28,338 bases of DNA from Caldisphaera sp. (GTDB lineage: Archaea > Thermoproteota > Thermoprotei_A > Sulfolobales > Acidilobaceae): NCBI GenBank assembly GCA_002877855.1, contig PNIA01000011.1:1-28338 (forward strand), given 5' to 3'. The translations under genes were made by a program, and so were the position numbers. Each line of letters starts with the position of its first letter. Positions within the stretch are counted from its first letter, which is position 1. A model generated the notes under the pieces. That model saw nothing but the letters and a program-made list of their open reading frames with translations, was not told the DNA's origin and searched no databases. This document shows, piece after piece, positions 1 to 8,832 of this stretch.

Positions 1-577
1 TTGATGCCCCTGGTACAGACATAAATGCCTTATGTGAGGCTGTTGCTATAACATCAATTTCTTTCTCTATTATTTCAGCTGGTATTCCAGAAACGCTATC
101 TACCAGTAAAACAGCATTTGATGATTTGGCTATATCTTGTATTTTCTCTACATATCTGTTTGCAACGCCTAAGCTTGTTTCATTGTGAACCAATGCTATA
201 GCCTTTAAATTATTTATTTTTCTAGCAAAATCCTCAACAATATCTGGACTTATTGCTTCTCCTATTTCACTTTTTATTATATGTAATTTTACACCTCTTG
301 AAATTAATGATTCTCCTAACCTTTTACTAAATTCTCCTATATCAATTAATAACACATCTTCGTTAGGATTAACATAATTATATACCATTGTATCAATTGA
401 TAGTGTTCCAGTTCCTGGTAATATTAATGCATTTCCTTTAACAATTTTTTCCAATTTTTCAATAACTGAGGAAAAGATATATTTAAATTCATTTGATCTA
501 TGGAAATAGGGTTGTTTTTTAGTATAATCCAAGACCTCATTAGGAAGCTGTATAGGTCCAGGAGTTAGATATTTCAT
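1..577 (-). CDS. Class V aminotransferase (alanine/serine-glyoxylate type), partial
   Basis: PLP-dependent aminotransferase probably acting on serine, alanine or glyoxylate. About 192 residues are present; the C-terminal half lies beyond the left edge. The start reads MKYLTPGPIQLP, the usual opening of the alanine-glyoxylate/serine-pyruvate family (TPGP). It is followed by a glycine-rich cofactor loop (LPGTGTLSID), the PLP-contacting aspartate in LLVDSVSG and the Schiff-base lysine in ATASHKAF, close to where the window cuts. The ATG at 577-575 overlaps the TGA of serA by four bases (ATGA), so the two genes are translationally coupled. With SerA upstream, a role in serine synthesis or serine/glyoxylate interconversion is likely. 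The exact amino donor cannot be read from sequence. Confidence 0.9.
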   Translation of the reverse strand, partial: MKYLTPGPIQLPNEVLDYTKKQPYFHRSNEFKYIFSSVIEKLEKIVKGNALILPGTGTLSIDTMVYNYVNPNEDVLLIDIGEFSKRLGESLISRGVKLHIIKSEIGEAISPDIVEDFARKINNLKAIALVHNETSLGVANRYVEKIQDIAKSSNAVLLVDSVSGIPAEIIEKEIDVIATASHKAFMSVPGAS

Positions 578-1497
578 ATTCTTTTCACCGTTTCTAAAAT
601 GTTCTTAGCAAATTCTTCAGTTAGTCTATCCATAGCTTCTAATGTTTCTGAACCTATATGAGATGTTACTATTACATTTTCATTTCTTATTAATTTTTTA
701 AACAAATCATCCTTAGGAGGTTCTTGCTCTAAAACATCTAATCCAACTCCTTTAAATCTGTTTATATTTTTAAGCAAAGCCTTCGTATCTAGAACTTCTC
801 CTCTGCTCGTATTTATTAAAACAGCATTATCTTTGATTAAAGAAATGTTTTTTTCATTAATCATATGATATGTTAAAGGAGTTAAGGGAACACTAAGTGA
901 TATTACATCACTTTTTTCAAGCAATTCCTCTAGAGAAACCTGCTTTCCATTGAATTTTTCTAAATCTTTTCTTACATCTATTATATCGTTGGCTAAAATT
1001 CTCATGTTAAATGAATGGGCATAATTAGCAGTTGCTTTCCCAATCCTTCCAAATCCAATTATACCTAATGTCTTATTTGAAATCTCTTCTCCCATTATTT
1101 TACCTTTGGGCCAATCTCCTTCTTTAACCATGTTAATTATTCTATATAATCTCCTCTCTAAAATCAATATCATAGAAATTATTAATTCCGCAACACTATT
1201 ACTTGGAGCATTAGGTGCATTTACTATATATAACCCCTTATTTGTGGCATAATCTAGATCAACATTATCTAAACCGACTCCAAACCTTGCCAAAATCTTT
1301 AATCTATCTGATAAATCTATTAATTCTTTATTAATTTTTATTCTGCTCCTAAAAACCAATATATCATAATTTTTAATTATTCTTTTTATATTTTCAATAT
1401 CCAAACCAGGAGAATAGTTTACACTAATACCATTACTTTCTAACAAAAAAACTAGCCTATTAGGTACGTTATCGACGACGAGTGCTTCGACAATCAA
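574..1497 (-). CDS. serA: D-3-phosphoglycerate dehydrogenase / D-isomer 2-hydroxyacid dehydrogenase
   Basis: NAD-dependent oxidoreductase of about 307 residues, the short SerA form without the C-terminal ACT/ASB regulatory domains. The substrate-binding part comes first. The Rossmann motif GFGRIG follows near residue 150, then the catalytic set: Arg in NTSRGEV, Glu in LEQEPP and His in TSHIGSE. In crenarchaea this enzyme oxidises 3-phosphoglycerate for serine synthesis; glyoxylate or hydroxypyruvate reductase activity cannot be excluded. An in-frame GTG exists at 1503-1501, but GAGGTG sits just before the TTG at 1497-1495, so I take the TTG as the start. The 3' end overlaps the class V aminotransferase by four bases, forming a two-gene operon. 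Confidence 0.9.
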   Translation of the reverse strand: MIVEALVVDNVPNRLVFLLESNGISVNYSPGLDIENIKRIIKNYDILVFRSRIKINKELIDLSDRLKILARFGVGLDNVDLDYATNKGLYIVNAPNAPSNSVAELIISMILILERRLYRIINMVKEGDWPKGKIMGEEISNKTLGIIGFGRIGKATANYAHSFNMRILANDIIDVRKDLEKFNGKQVSLEELLEKSDVISLSVPLTPLTYHMINEKNISLIKDNAVLINTSRGEVLDTKALLKNINRFKGVGLDVLEQEPPKDDLFKKLIRNENVIVTSHIGSETLEAMDRLTEEFAKNILETVKRI

Positions 1498-1524
1498 CCA
1501 CACCTCACAATTTTTCTTAAACTG

Positions 1525-1535
1525 AATTTATAAAC
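1525..1535 (-). promoter_or_regulatory. Candidate TATA box of the serA operon
   Basis: On the minus strand the sequence reads GTTTATAAATTC about 30 bases before the proposed TTG start. This spacing fits an archaeal promoter with a very short leader. Judged from sequence and position only. Confidence 0.45.
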
Positions 1536-1627
1536 TTTTCCCACTATTAGTTTAATTATATTAAAATTAAAAAATAAAAATTTTAATATAATATATCTCA
1601 CCTTATATTTAAACATCTTGCTCAATA

Positions 1628-1738
1628 ATGTTAGCAATCTCAACAGGGCCTTCTGTAGTACAAAGATCTAATAAATATGTCCCATACAAGGAAGGTAAAA
1701 GTAATAACACAACAATGCAGGGTAGAAGTATAAAATAA
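1628..1738 (+). CDS. Possible 36-residue small ORF or gene remnant
   Basis: ATG-initiated frame beginning MLAISTGPSVVQRSNK and ending in TMQGRSIK, then TAA. Its composition (Gly, Pro, Thr, Ser, Gln, and codons such as ggg, cag and ggt) is richer than the surrounding A/T-dominated spacer, and a TATA-like ttatatttaaa lies about 20 bases before it. There is no clear ribosome binding site. It could be a tiny leaderless gene, the tail of a decayed gene, or chance. No family recognised. Confidence 0.2.
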   Translation: MLAISTGPSVVQRSNKYVPYKEGKSNNTTMQGRSIK

Positions 1739-2092
1739 TATTAATAAATTATAACTCATATTTAATAGTTTAATTGGGCATGAAAATTTAAGATCAAGAG
1801 AAATTATAATAGATTTTCGAATATTAAGTTAACAAAATTATTTTTGAGACACTTAATAATTACAATGAAAATTAATGGTATATCACCAACGTTATAACAT
1901 AATTTCTCATCAAGCCATTAAGTATATTATTTATATCTACTTTATCATAAAAGATAATATTAATGTATACGTCCAATATGTTTAAATATAATTTAATAGC
2001 TCTTCAAAGTTTTATTCAATTTCACAATGAGCCTGTATAAATATTTGAAGCATTTTAAGATAAATATTAGATTATCCTATACTATATAGGGA

Positions 2093-2656
2093 TTGAACTT
2101 GAAAAATATATTAGCTGAATATACAGATGGTGGAGTTCATTATAGTTTTAGATATGCAGAAAAAGAAGATAAGAAAAAAATTATTAAGTTTTATGAATCT
2201 ATGGATTCTGAATCTATATATTTTAGATTTTTAAGTTATTTTAAGGATTTTTCATCTCATGTAGAAAAAATATTTGAAGAAAAAAATAAGCTAGGTTTTG
2301 CAATAATAGGAGAAGATGAAAGCAATAGAATAGCAGGTTTGGGAGAAACATATTCTTATAATATAGAAGGAGCTGAGCTTGCTTTTATTGTTGATCCTAG
2401 GCACAGAAAGAGGGGGTTAGGAACAATAATTGCCGCAATGCTTATCCTAGGTTCCTATAAAAGAGGGATTAAGAATATGGAAGCTTTTTTCCATGCAGAA
2501 AATGGACCAGCTTATAGAATAGGATTAAGAATGGGATTAAGAATGGAGTTTGATGAAGATGTATATCATGGAAAAGCCCCATTAAATGAAATATATACAA
2601 TAGCTTTAAATAATTTAAAGGAAAAAAATGTATCATTATATTATGAAAGAATTTAG
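2093..2656 (+). CDS. GNAT N-acetyltransferase, Pat-like protein acetyltransferase
   Basis: Acetyl-CoA-dependent acetyltransferase of 187 residues. The N-terminal region, including SESIYFRF near residues 40-47, resembles the GNAT domain of bacterial and archaeal Pat protein-lysine acetyltransferases. The acetyl-CoA motif A is VDPRHRKRGLGT (about residues 100-111), giving the R-x-x-G-x-G loop. In Sulfolobus, Pat acetylates Lys16 of the chromatin protein Alba; a similar role here is inference. The TTG at 2093 is preceded by a TATA-like TAAATATTAG about 28 bases upstream, which suits leaderless initiation; a second TTG at 2099 is possible. It is followed directly by dph6, so the two are probably co-transcribed. 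Confidence 0.8.
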   Translation: MNLKNILAEYTDGGVHYSFRYAEKEDKKKIIKFYESMDSESIYFRFLSYFKDFSSHVEKIFEEKNKLGFAIIGEDESNRIAGLGETYSYNIEGAELAFIVDPRHRKRGLGTIIAAMLILGSYKRGIKNMEAFFHAENGPAYRIGLRMGLRMEFDEDVYHGKAPLNEIYTIALNNLKEKNVSLYYERI

Positions 2657-2665
2657 GTGAGTTGC

Positions 2666-3316
2666 TTGGGCATAAAAATTTCCATGTTTTCAGGAGGAAA
2701 AGACGGGCTAAGAGCTGCTCAAATAGAATTTCCTGTTGATGAATTTCTTTTTCTAATCTATGAATTTCCAGAGCCAAGCCCGCATATAGTTAATTTGCAA
2801 GCAACAATTGCTTCTGCATCAGCAATAGGAATTCCAATAGTTGTTAAAAGATTACATAAGGGAAAGGAATTTAATGAAACTGTTGATCTATTAAGAAAGC
2901 TTAATGTTGATACATTAGTTGCTGGAGATGTATTCGTTGAGGATCATTTAAAATACATGGAGAATCTAGCAAAAGAAAGTGGCGCAAAATTAAGAGAGCC
3001 TCTATGGAATAAAGATACATTGGAGATATTAATGGACGATATAAAAGATAACTACGAGCTTAAAGTTTTGGGTGCTAGACCAAAAAATCTGAGAGAAAGT
3101 GTTGGAAAAATTATCAATAAAGATAACATAGATTGGTTTATTAATTTATCTAAAAAAGACAATGCAGATCCTTTAGGTGAAAACGGTGAGTATCATACTT
3201 TAGTTTTAAATAGCCCATTACATAAGGAAAGATTTGAGGTTAGGGATTTAGAAATAAGAGATCTGAGTTGTTGCAGATTAGCCTTTGTTTCAAGTTATTT
3301 TAATCAAAAAATTTAA
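2666..3316 (+). CDS. dph6: Diphthine-ammonia ligase family (Dph6), ATP-PPase domain
   Basis: N-type ATP pyrophosphatase of the Dph6 family, which amidates diphthine on elongation factor 2 in the last step of diphthamide synthesis. The P-loop-like motif near the N-terminus is SGGKDG, with Gly where nearly all relatives have Ser. The family motif GENGEYHTLVL is intact about 40 residues before the C-terminus. At about 216 residues it matches the archaeal single-domain form. GTG at 2657 is in frame, but AGGTGA at 2653-2658 is spaced for the TTG at 2666, which I choose. It starts within ten bases of the GNAT stop codon. Confidence 0.85.
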   Translation: MGIKISMFSGGKDGLRAAQIEFPVDEFLFLIYEFPEPSPHIVNLQATIASASAIGIPIVVKRLHKGKEFNETVDLLRKLNVDTLVAGDVFVEDHLKYMENLAKESGAKLREPLWNKDTLEILMDDIKDNYELKVLGARPKNLRESVGKIINKDNIDWFINLSKKDNADPLGENGEYHTLVLNSPLHKERFEVRDLEIRDLSCCRLAFVSSYFNQKI

Positions 3317-3423
3317 AGCCTTTCTTCTATAAACATAAGACATTTTCCTTGTTTATCTTATTAGAAACCTAATTTGTTTTAAATAATTCTAGATAAAAGA
3401 ATAGGCGTATAATTTAAAAAAGC

Positions 3424-3436
3424 CTTTTATATAAAT
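3424..3436 (+). promoter_or_regulatory. Candidate TATA box of the MFS gene
   Basis: TTTTATATAAATTA lies about 33 bases before the GTG at 3464. It predicts a transcript start near 3457 and a short leader containing a G-rich ribosome-binding stretch (AGGGTGGG). Confidence 0.45.
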
Positions 3437-3463
3437 TAAACATCAAAGATAAACATCAGTAGG

Positions 3464-4738
3464 GTGGGTTGGGTGGGGATAAAATTCAAAAAAGAGACGT
3501 GGATGTACTCGCTGATACCTTACAATATAGCAATGGGACCTCTCTCTACTCTTGTTACATTAGAAATTCTCAAAATAGGAGGGACTGTAATAGACGTTGC
3601 TTTAACAATATCTTTTGGAAACTTATCAAGTATAATAGGTTCTTTAATTTGGGGCTTTGTTTCGGATATATATGATAGGAAAAAACAAATTTTGTTAAGT
3701 TTTTCACTTACAGGGCTATTTTTATCATTGTTAGCTTTTTCTAAAAATTTTTATGAGGTAGAATTGTTTTATACAATATTGTCATTTTTTAATTCAGCAA
3801 GTGCAACACCTTTATCTTTATTAATTATGGGCACCGTAAGAAAAGATCTTTGGACATCAGCATATGCTAAAATGAATTATTTATCTTCTATAGGTTATTT
3901 AATAGGTCTCGTTTTATCTGCTATTATATCATTTTATTTAAACATATTATCAATAATTTTAATAATGGGCATACTAACCCTTATCTCATTTTTATTGGGC
4001 ATATTTATTTTACCTAGGCCAGAGATGCACTTTGAAAGAACAGTATTTCTTCATAATTTAGAATCATTCCTATTAAGAATTAAACAAATACCTGTAATCT
4101 TTCTTCATTTACCATCTAGGCACTCATTCAAGATATTTTCAATATCAAGATTAAAATACAGCCCAAGCTCGTATGTTTCATATTTATATATTGGTATGTT
4201 ATTATTTTACCTTTCTTCAGGAATATTTAACACAGAGTATCCTGCCGGTTTAAAAACAGGTAAATTAAATAATACAACAATACTAGCTATATTTTCCATT
4301 GGTATGCTATTTCAAATAATTTCCTATTATATTTCTCCTAAAATAATAAATAAGCATGGAAAGGCAAAAACTTCATATATATCTTTAATTATGAGAGGGT
4401 CTTCTTATGCATTGATTGGAATCTTTACTTTTTTGATTGCAAATAAGATAAGTTTAATTGTAACTGGATTTGTATTTTATCCAATAGCTGCAGGAATTGC
4501 TTTTTCAATGTTTTATACCTCATCAAACATAATGATATTTGAAATTGCTAAAAGTGGTAGAGAAGGCTCAACTCTAGGAGTTTACAGTACATTAACAGGT
4601 ATTGCTTTAACCTTAGGTTCTTTTGTATCTGGTTATTTAGTTAAATCAATAGGGTTTGAATTAACCTACATTATAGCTGGAATCATTCTATTAGTGGATT
4701 CATTAATATTCAAATTGATTCAAGGATTGCCAAGATAA
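3464..4738 (+). CDS. Major facilitator superfamily (MFS) transporter
   Basis: Integral membrane transporter of 424 residues with about twelve hydrophobic segments in two halves. The loop between helices 2 and 3 carries the MFS signature in the form GFVSDIYDRKKQ. A longer cytosolic loop with charged residues joins the halves (about residues 185-240). A second such element appears as SGREGSTLGVYS near the C-terminal half. The substrate is unknown; it could be a sugar, organic acid, drug or metabolite carrier. Several GTG codons (3464, 3473) fall in a G-rich stretch, so the exact start is uncertain by three residues. It has its own promoter and stands alone. Confidence 0.85.
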   Translation: MGWVGIKFKKETWMYSLIPYNIAMGPLSTLVTLEILKIGGTVIDVALTISFGNLSSIIGSLIWGFVSDIYDRKKQILLSFSLTGLFLSLLAFSKNFYEVELFYTILSFFNSASATPLSLLIMGTVRKDLWTSAYAKMNYLSSIGYLIGLVLSAIISFYLNILSIILIMGILTLISFLLGIFILPRPEMHFERTVFLHNLESFLLRIKQIPVIFLHLPSRHSFKIFSISRLKYSPSSYVSYLYIGMLLFYLSSGIFNTEYPAGLKTGKLNNTTILAIFSIGMLFQIISYYISPKIINKHGKAKTSYISLIMRGSSYALIGIFTFLIANKISLIVTGFVFYPIAAGIAFSMFYTSSNIMIFEIAKSGREGSTLGVYSTLTGIALTLGSFVSGYLVKSIGFELTYIIAGIILLVDSLIFKLIQGLPR

Positions 4739-4780
4739 TTATTTCCATATAAGCTTATTAATTATAATTTTAACTATAAC

Positions 4781-5200
4781 TTGGCGAAGAAATTGAAGGT
4801 AAATGAGTTAGCGCCTAAAAGCGCTGTTGAGGAAATTAGCGTAAAGGTTGTAAAGATATCCGAGCCAAGAAATGTATATGGTAAAGATGGAATGTCACAC
4901 AAGGTTTCTGATGTATTGGTAGGAGATGAAAGCGGGACAATAATAATGACATTATGGGATAACAACATTAATAAGGTAAAAGAAGGGGAGTCAATAAAGG
5001 TCCAAAATGCCTATGTATCTACATTTAAAGGAAGCATGAGACTATCTTTAAATAAAAATGGAGGGAATATAACAGTTCTAGAAAAGGAAATCGAAAATGT
5101 CAATACTGGTAACAATATGTCTGATAGAGTAGTTGAAGATGATAATAGAAGAAGTTATAGTTCTTATGGAAGAAAACCATCTTACAGAAAAAGATATTAA
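4781..5200 (+). CDS. ssb: Crenarchaeal single-stranded DNA-binding protein (OB fold)
   Basis: Single OB-fold protein of 139 residues resembling the Sulfolobus SSB, which binds single-stranded DNA in replication and repair. The OB fold occupies about residues 7-105, with VGDESGTIIMTLWDNN and FKGSMRLSLNKNGG as the typical strands. The tail beyond residue 115 is disordered, starts acidic (VVEDDN) and ends in repeated Arg/Ser/Tyr (SYSSYGRKPSYRKRY). Sulfolobus SSB has a comparable flexible tail used for protein contacts. The TTG start follows ACTATAAC with no ribosome binding site, consistent with a leaderless transcript. It forms its own transcription unit. Confidence 0.9.
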   Translation: MAKKLKVNELAPKSAVEEISVKVVKISEPRNVYGKDGMSHKVSDVLVGDESGTIIMTLWDNNINKVKEGESIKVQNAYVSTFKGSMRLSLNKNGGNITVLEKEIENVNTGNNMSDRVVEDDNRRSYSSYGRKPSYRKRY

Positions 5201-5283
5201 ATAATTAAAATTATTAATATTTTCTTTATTGTTTGAGTAAAATATTAATTTTTATCCCTTGACTTATTACTTGAGTGGTATAC

Positions 5284-6630
5284 TTGGAAGAAAAAATAAA
5301 GTTACTTGAAAATCTTGGAGCAGAATTTGCAGATATACGTTATATAAAAAATAAAACATTATCTATTATAAGCAATGAAACAAGAAACTTTGTTACAAAT
5401 AATGGCATATCAGAGGGCTATTCTATTAGAGTTTTATATAAAGGTAACTTTGGATACAAAGCTACAACCAATTTAAATAACTATGAGATTAAAGAAGCAC
5501 TAAATGTTTCTATTGGTGATGGAAGGTCTAGGATATTTTACGCTAGTCCTAAAAGAGATAAAATAACCATCAAAGAAAAATATGAAAACAATTTAGGAAT
5601 GGAAAAAAATATGAAGGAAATTTCAGAGATTAAAGATAAAATTATGAAAAGCGATAAGAGAATAAAATCTGTAAATGTAAGATATAATAGATCAAACTTT
5701 GAAAAGAAATACGTAAGCAGTGATGGAAGAGATATTGAATTAAACTATACAATTTCAAACATTTATATATCTGCCGTAGCAAGAGAAAACGATATAACTG
5801 CAAGTGCTCATGTTTCTTTATCAACTTATTTAGGATATCCGTTGGAAGTTTTTGATATAAACAAATCAATAGAAAAGCTATTAACAAAATTAAATAATCA
5901 ATTAAAAGGAAAACCGCCAAAGGCTGGTGAATTTAAAGTAATTTTATCTCCCGAAGTAAGTGGTGTTTTTGCCCATGAAGCCTTAGGACACCTTGCAGAA
6001 GCTGATTTAGCAATCCAAGGTATTTTAGGTAAAATGGTTGGTAAAAGAATTGCTAAGGATTTTGTTAATGTATCTGATTCTCCATATAACGAAGATCCAA
6101 TGGCTATAGGCATAACTCCATATGATGATGAAGGTATAGAAGGAAGAGAAGTCAAAATTATAGAAAATGGATTTGTTAAAGAATTTATGAATAATAGAGC
6201 TTATGCTGCCTCATTAAACCAATCACCAACTGGTAATGGGAGAGCTGAAGACTTTAGAAGCAACGTATTGGTTAGAATGAGGAACACATATTTTAAACCT
6301 GGGGATATGAAATTAGATGAAATTATAAGAGAGGTAAAAGATGGATATATGATGAAATCGGTTTTAGGAGGGCAGACAAGTCCTGATGGCACATTCCAAT
6401 TTGGAATCGAAGAAGGATATAAGATAGAAAAAGGAGAAATTACATATCCTTTAAGAAACGTCGGAATCGCTGGATATACTTTGGAAACATTATCAGCCAT
6501 TTCTAGCATAACAAAAGATTTTTCATTCTGGCCAGGAGTATGTGGAAAGATGGGACAAAGCGTTTTTGTTGGTACAGGCGGACCTTATTTATTAGTAGAA
6601 AAAATTAAAGTTGGTGGTATAAATGGATAA
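5284..6630 (+). CDS. tldD: TldD metalloprotease subunit
   Basis: Catalytic subunit of the TldD/TldE heterodimeric metalloprotease, about 448 residues. In E. coli TldD/E trims the microcin B17 leader peptide and degrades unfolded peptides such as CcdA. The zinc-binding HExxxH motif is HEALGH (H231, E232, H236), followed by AEADL. The C-terminal cysteine ligand sits in PGVCGKMGQ (about C420). A weak TATA-like AATTTTTAT near 5250 predicts a transcript start near 5277, favouring the TTG at 5284 over the GTG at 5275. The gene overlaps tldE by eight bases. Confidence 0.92.
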   Translation: MEEKIKLLENLGAEFADIRYIKNKTLSIISNETRNFVTNNGISEGYSIRVLYKGNFGYKATTNLNNYEIKEALNVSIGDGRSRIFYASPKRDKITIKEKYENNLGMEKNMKEISEIKDKIMKSDKRIKSVNVRYNRSNFEKKYVSSDGRDIELNYTISNIYISAVARENDITASAHVSLSTYLGYPLEVFDINKSIEKLLTKLNNQLKGKPPKAGEFKVILSPEVSGVFAHEALGHLAEADLAIQGILGKMVGKRIAKDFVNVSDSPYNEDPMAIGITPYDDEGIEGREVKIIENGFVKEFMNNRAYAASLNQSPTGNGRAEDFRSNVLVRMRNTYFKPGDMKLDEIIREVKDGYMMKSVLGGQTSPDGTFQFGIEEGYKIEKGEITYPLRNVGIAGYTLETLSAISSITKDFSFWPGVCGKMGQSVFVGTGGPYLLVEKIKVGGING

Positions 6631-7879
6631 TAGAGAAAACAATGTTGATAAAATTTTAAAAAATTTATCAAGCAAAAACATTGAAGCAGAAATTTTTCAT
6701 GTTAAAGTAAGGTTTTATGAGCTATCAATAGAAAAAGGAGAACAACATGGACTAATAAACGAAGAAAGTGGGTACGGATTAAGAATAATTAATGATAAAA
6801 GGCTAGGATTTGCTTATGGAAATACATTGAATGATGAACTCATTGACTTAGCTATAAGCTCATCCAATGCTAATGAAAGAGATGATGCAAATTATTTGCC
6901 AGGTCCCCAAAAACTATATAAATTAGAGGGAATATATGATGAGTCCCTATTAAATCCTATTGAAAATCTAAAATCTTATTTAAATGACATAAACTCCATT
7001 AAAGATAAGGTTAATATAATAAATTCAAAGGCTGTTGGAGGAGTTGCAGAGGTTGAGATAAAGAATACCCAAGGAATAGATGTTAGTGAGAAAAATTCAT
7101 TTATTTGGGTTGGGATTATTGCTAATTATTTAGGAAATGAGGTAACACCTGAAATATATGAAGGAATGGGATCTAAATCAGTAAAAAAAATTAATATAGA
7201 TAAAATAATAAAAAGTATATTGGAAAAGACAGAAATTATGAAAAATAGAAGAAAAATTAACAAAAAGTTTGATTATATTATTTTCACTCAGAAAGCAATA
7301 GATGAACTAGTAGTTCCCTTATTAAATTACGGTTTTTCTCTAGAAAACTCTTATCGAAATAGAACCCCATTTAAATTAAATGATTTTTTAGAATCAAAAA
7401 TATCTATAACTGATGATCCATTAATACCATATTTTAGCTGGAGTAGAGAATTTGACGGAGAAGGATTACCATCTAAAAGAGTAGAGATAATAAGAGATGG
7501 CGTTATAAAATCTTATCTATCAAATTCTTATTGGGCTAAAAAAGCAAATTACGAAAATACTCACTCTGCATTTAGAACATATACATCATTGCCTAGTATT
7601 TCTACTACAACCCTTGTTTTTAGCGGGAAGAATTTTAGCGATAATAATGCAGTATATGTAGATCAATTGCAAGGAGTTCATACAAGCAATTTTGATACAG
7701 GTGATTTTAGCGTTTCTGCAAATGTTGCTTGGGATAATGATGGAGGATTTAGGGAAATACTGATTTCAGGAAACATAAAAGAATTGCTTAATAATATTAT
7801 AGGCTTTGATAACGATCTAATACAATACAATAAGGTCTTTTCTGGTAAAATGATGGTAAAAGGGTTAAGCATAGCTTAA
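6623..7879 (+). CDS. tldE: TldE/PmbA protease partner subunit
   Basis: 418-residue paralogue of TldD that lacks the HExxxH motif, as expected of TldE (PmbA), the non-metal-binding partner that forms the barrel-like heterodimer with TldD. Family features include the N-terminal EEILS-like beta region (YELSIEKGEQHGL), GYGLRIINDKRLGFAYG, and the C-terminal glycine-rich DTGDFSVSANVAWDNDGG followed by a hydrophobic end. The ATG lies inside the last codons of tldD (eight-base overlap), so the subunits are translationally coupled and made together. A radical SAM/SPASM enzyme lies about 1.1 kb downstream. Confidence 0.9.
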   Translation: MDNRENNVDKILKNLSSKNIEAEIFHVKVRFYELSIEKGEQHGLINEESGYGLRIINDKRLGFAYGNTLNDELIDLAISSSNANERDDANYLPGPQKLYKLEGIYDESLLNPIENLKSYLNDINSIKDKVNIINSKAVGGVAEVEIKNTQGIDVSEKNSFIWVGIIANYLGNEVTPEIYEGMGSKSVKKINIDKIIKSILEKTEIMKNRRKINKKFDYIIFTQKAIDELVVPLLNYGFSLENSYRNRTPFKLNDFLESKISITDDPLIPYFSWSREFDGEGLPSKRVEIIRDGVIKSYLSNSYWAKKANYENTHSAFRTYTSLPSISTTTLVFSGKNFSDNNAVYVDQLQGVHTSNFDTGDFSVSANVAWDNDGGFREILISGNIKELLNNIIGFDNDLIQYNKVFSGKMMVKGLSIA

Positions 7880-7992
7880 GCTTTTAACAAATGGAATAAA
7901 ATTTTATTGTTTGGTTATTTTGTTCATAAGATTTGATATTAATAAAAATATGCATTTAAGGTTTAATTTAAAAATTTATTAAAGGCGATAAA

Positions 7993-8832
7993 TTGGTAGG
8001 AAGTGTTTTCATTTTAAAAAATAGCAATAACATGGAAGAAGCACAAGCTTTTACTGAAGAATTAATGAGTTCATCTTTAAGACATCATGAATCTCTTTAT
8101 GGTGTTATTACTCAATTAAAAAATAATGGAAAGTCTATCGGCTTATATTGTAAATTTGATAACTCTGAAAACGTAACCAGAAGAATAACTGGAGGACCTG
8201 CATTAAACTATTACGAAAATTACATATACTTTAGCTTAATTCAAAATAAAATAGAAACATTAAGCAAATTAAACAAAAGGATAATAGACCTAATGAAATG
8301 CGTATCAGGTATAGAACCGTTTGGAGGAGCTTCTTTATCAAGGGATAAGAAAGCCATTTATGGTATTACAAAACTAGATACTCTGGAAGTTATAGAAATT
8401 ATAATGAAAAATGGAGAAAACGATATAAAGAGATGCTTAAATTCAACAGAAAATATAGAAATAAAAGAAGTTAGCAATATAAATCCTAATAAACAAATAA
8501 TTGATTCTTACAAGGCTGATTCTTGGATAAGATACGGTGCTAAAAGCTTGCAATATAAATATGATGTAAATAAAAAGGGGTTTAATGTAGAGATATCAGC
8601 ATCGGTCTATGAAAACTATATAAAAGAAATACAAATAACTGGAAACTTCTATGCCTCTCCACCTATGGAACCAATTAATGCTCTAATTAGCTTACAAGGA
8701 ACACCAATCAATGAAGTATATTTCTATGGAGTCAAGGGAAGGCTAAAGAAGATAGAATTTGAAGGTATTGATAAAGAAGCAATTAGTAGTGCATTGGATG
8801 GTATATATAAGATACTATTAACAAAGCAATAA
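7993..8832 (+). CDS. Compact lipoate-protein ligase-like protein (LplA + LplB-like domains)
   Basis: 279 residues that look like a shortened lipoate-protein ligase. The region around residues 50-75 contains RRITGGPALNYY, matching the lipoate/adenylate-binding RR-x-S/T-GG-G-A loop but with Pro for the third Gly and NYY for YHD. Residues 118-125 (DKKAIYGI) correspond to the catalytic lysine motif (gkKI-x-G). The last 95 residues, from KSLQYKYDVNKKGFNVEI through KEIQITGNF, match the accessory LplB/C-terminal domain, which carries the activation step. Such compact AB fusions are known from archaea that use LipS-type lipoyl synthases. The TTG is preceded by AGGCGAT. Its likely client, a GcvH-like protein, lies 2.8 kb downstream. 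The altered active-site loop leaves open whether it is an active ligase. Confidence 0.7.
   Translation: MVGSVFILKNSNNMEEAQAFTEELMSSSLRHHESLYGVITQLKNNGKSIGLYCKFDNSENVTRRITGGPALNYYENYIYFSLIQNKIETLSKLNKRIIDLMKCVSGIEPFGGASLSRDKKAIYGITKLDTLEVIEIIMKNGENDIKRCLNSTENIEIKEVSNINPNKQIIDSYKADSWIRYGAKSLQYKYDVNKKGFNVEISASVYENYIKEIQITGNFYASPPMEPINALISLQGTPINEVYFYGVKGRLKKIEFEGIDKEAISSALDGIYKILLTKQ

Larger units (their letters stand above)
1504..2092. other. 589-base intergenic gap, divergent promoter region
   Basis: AT-rich gap between the divergent serA operon and the GNAT gene. It holds the serA TATA box near 1530 and a candidate box for the GNAT gene (TAAATATTAG near 2061-2070). The only possible coding content is a weak 36-codon frame at 1628-1738. 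I found no hairpin, tRNA, C/D-box or repeat in the rest. Confidence 0.5.

Noticed and set aside
2026..2088. 20-codon frame MSLYKYLKHFK... before the GNAT gene
   Set aside because: It covers the likely promoter of the GNAT gene and has no initiation signal.
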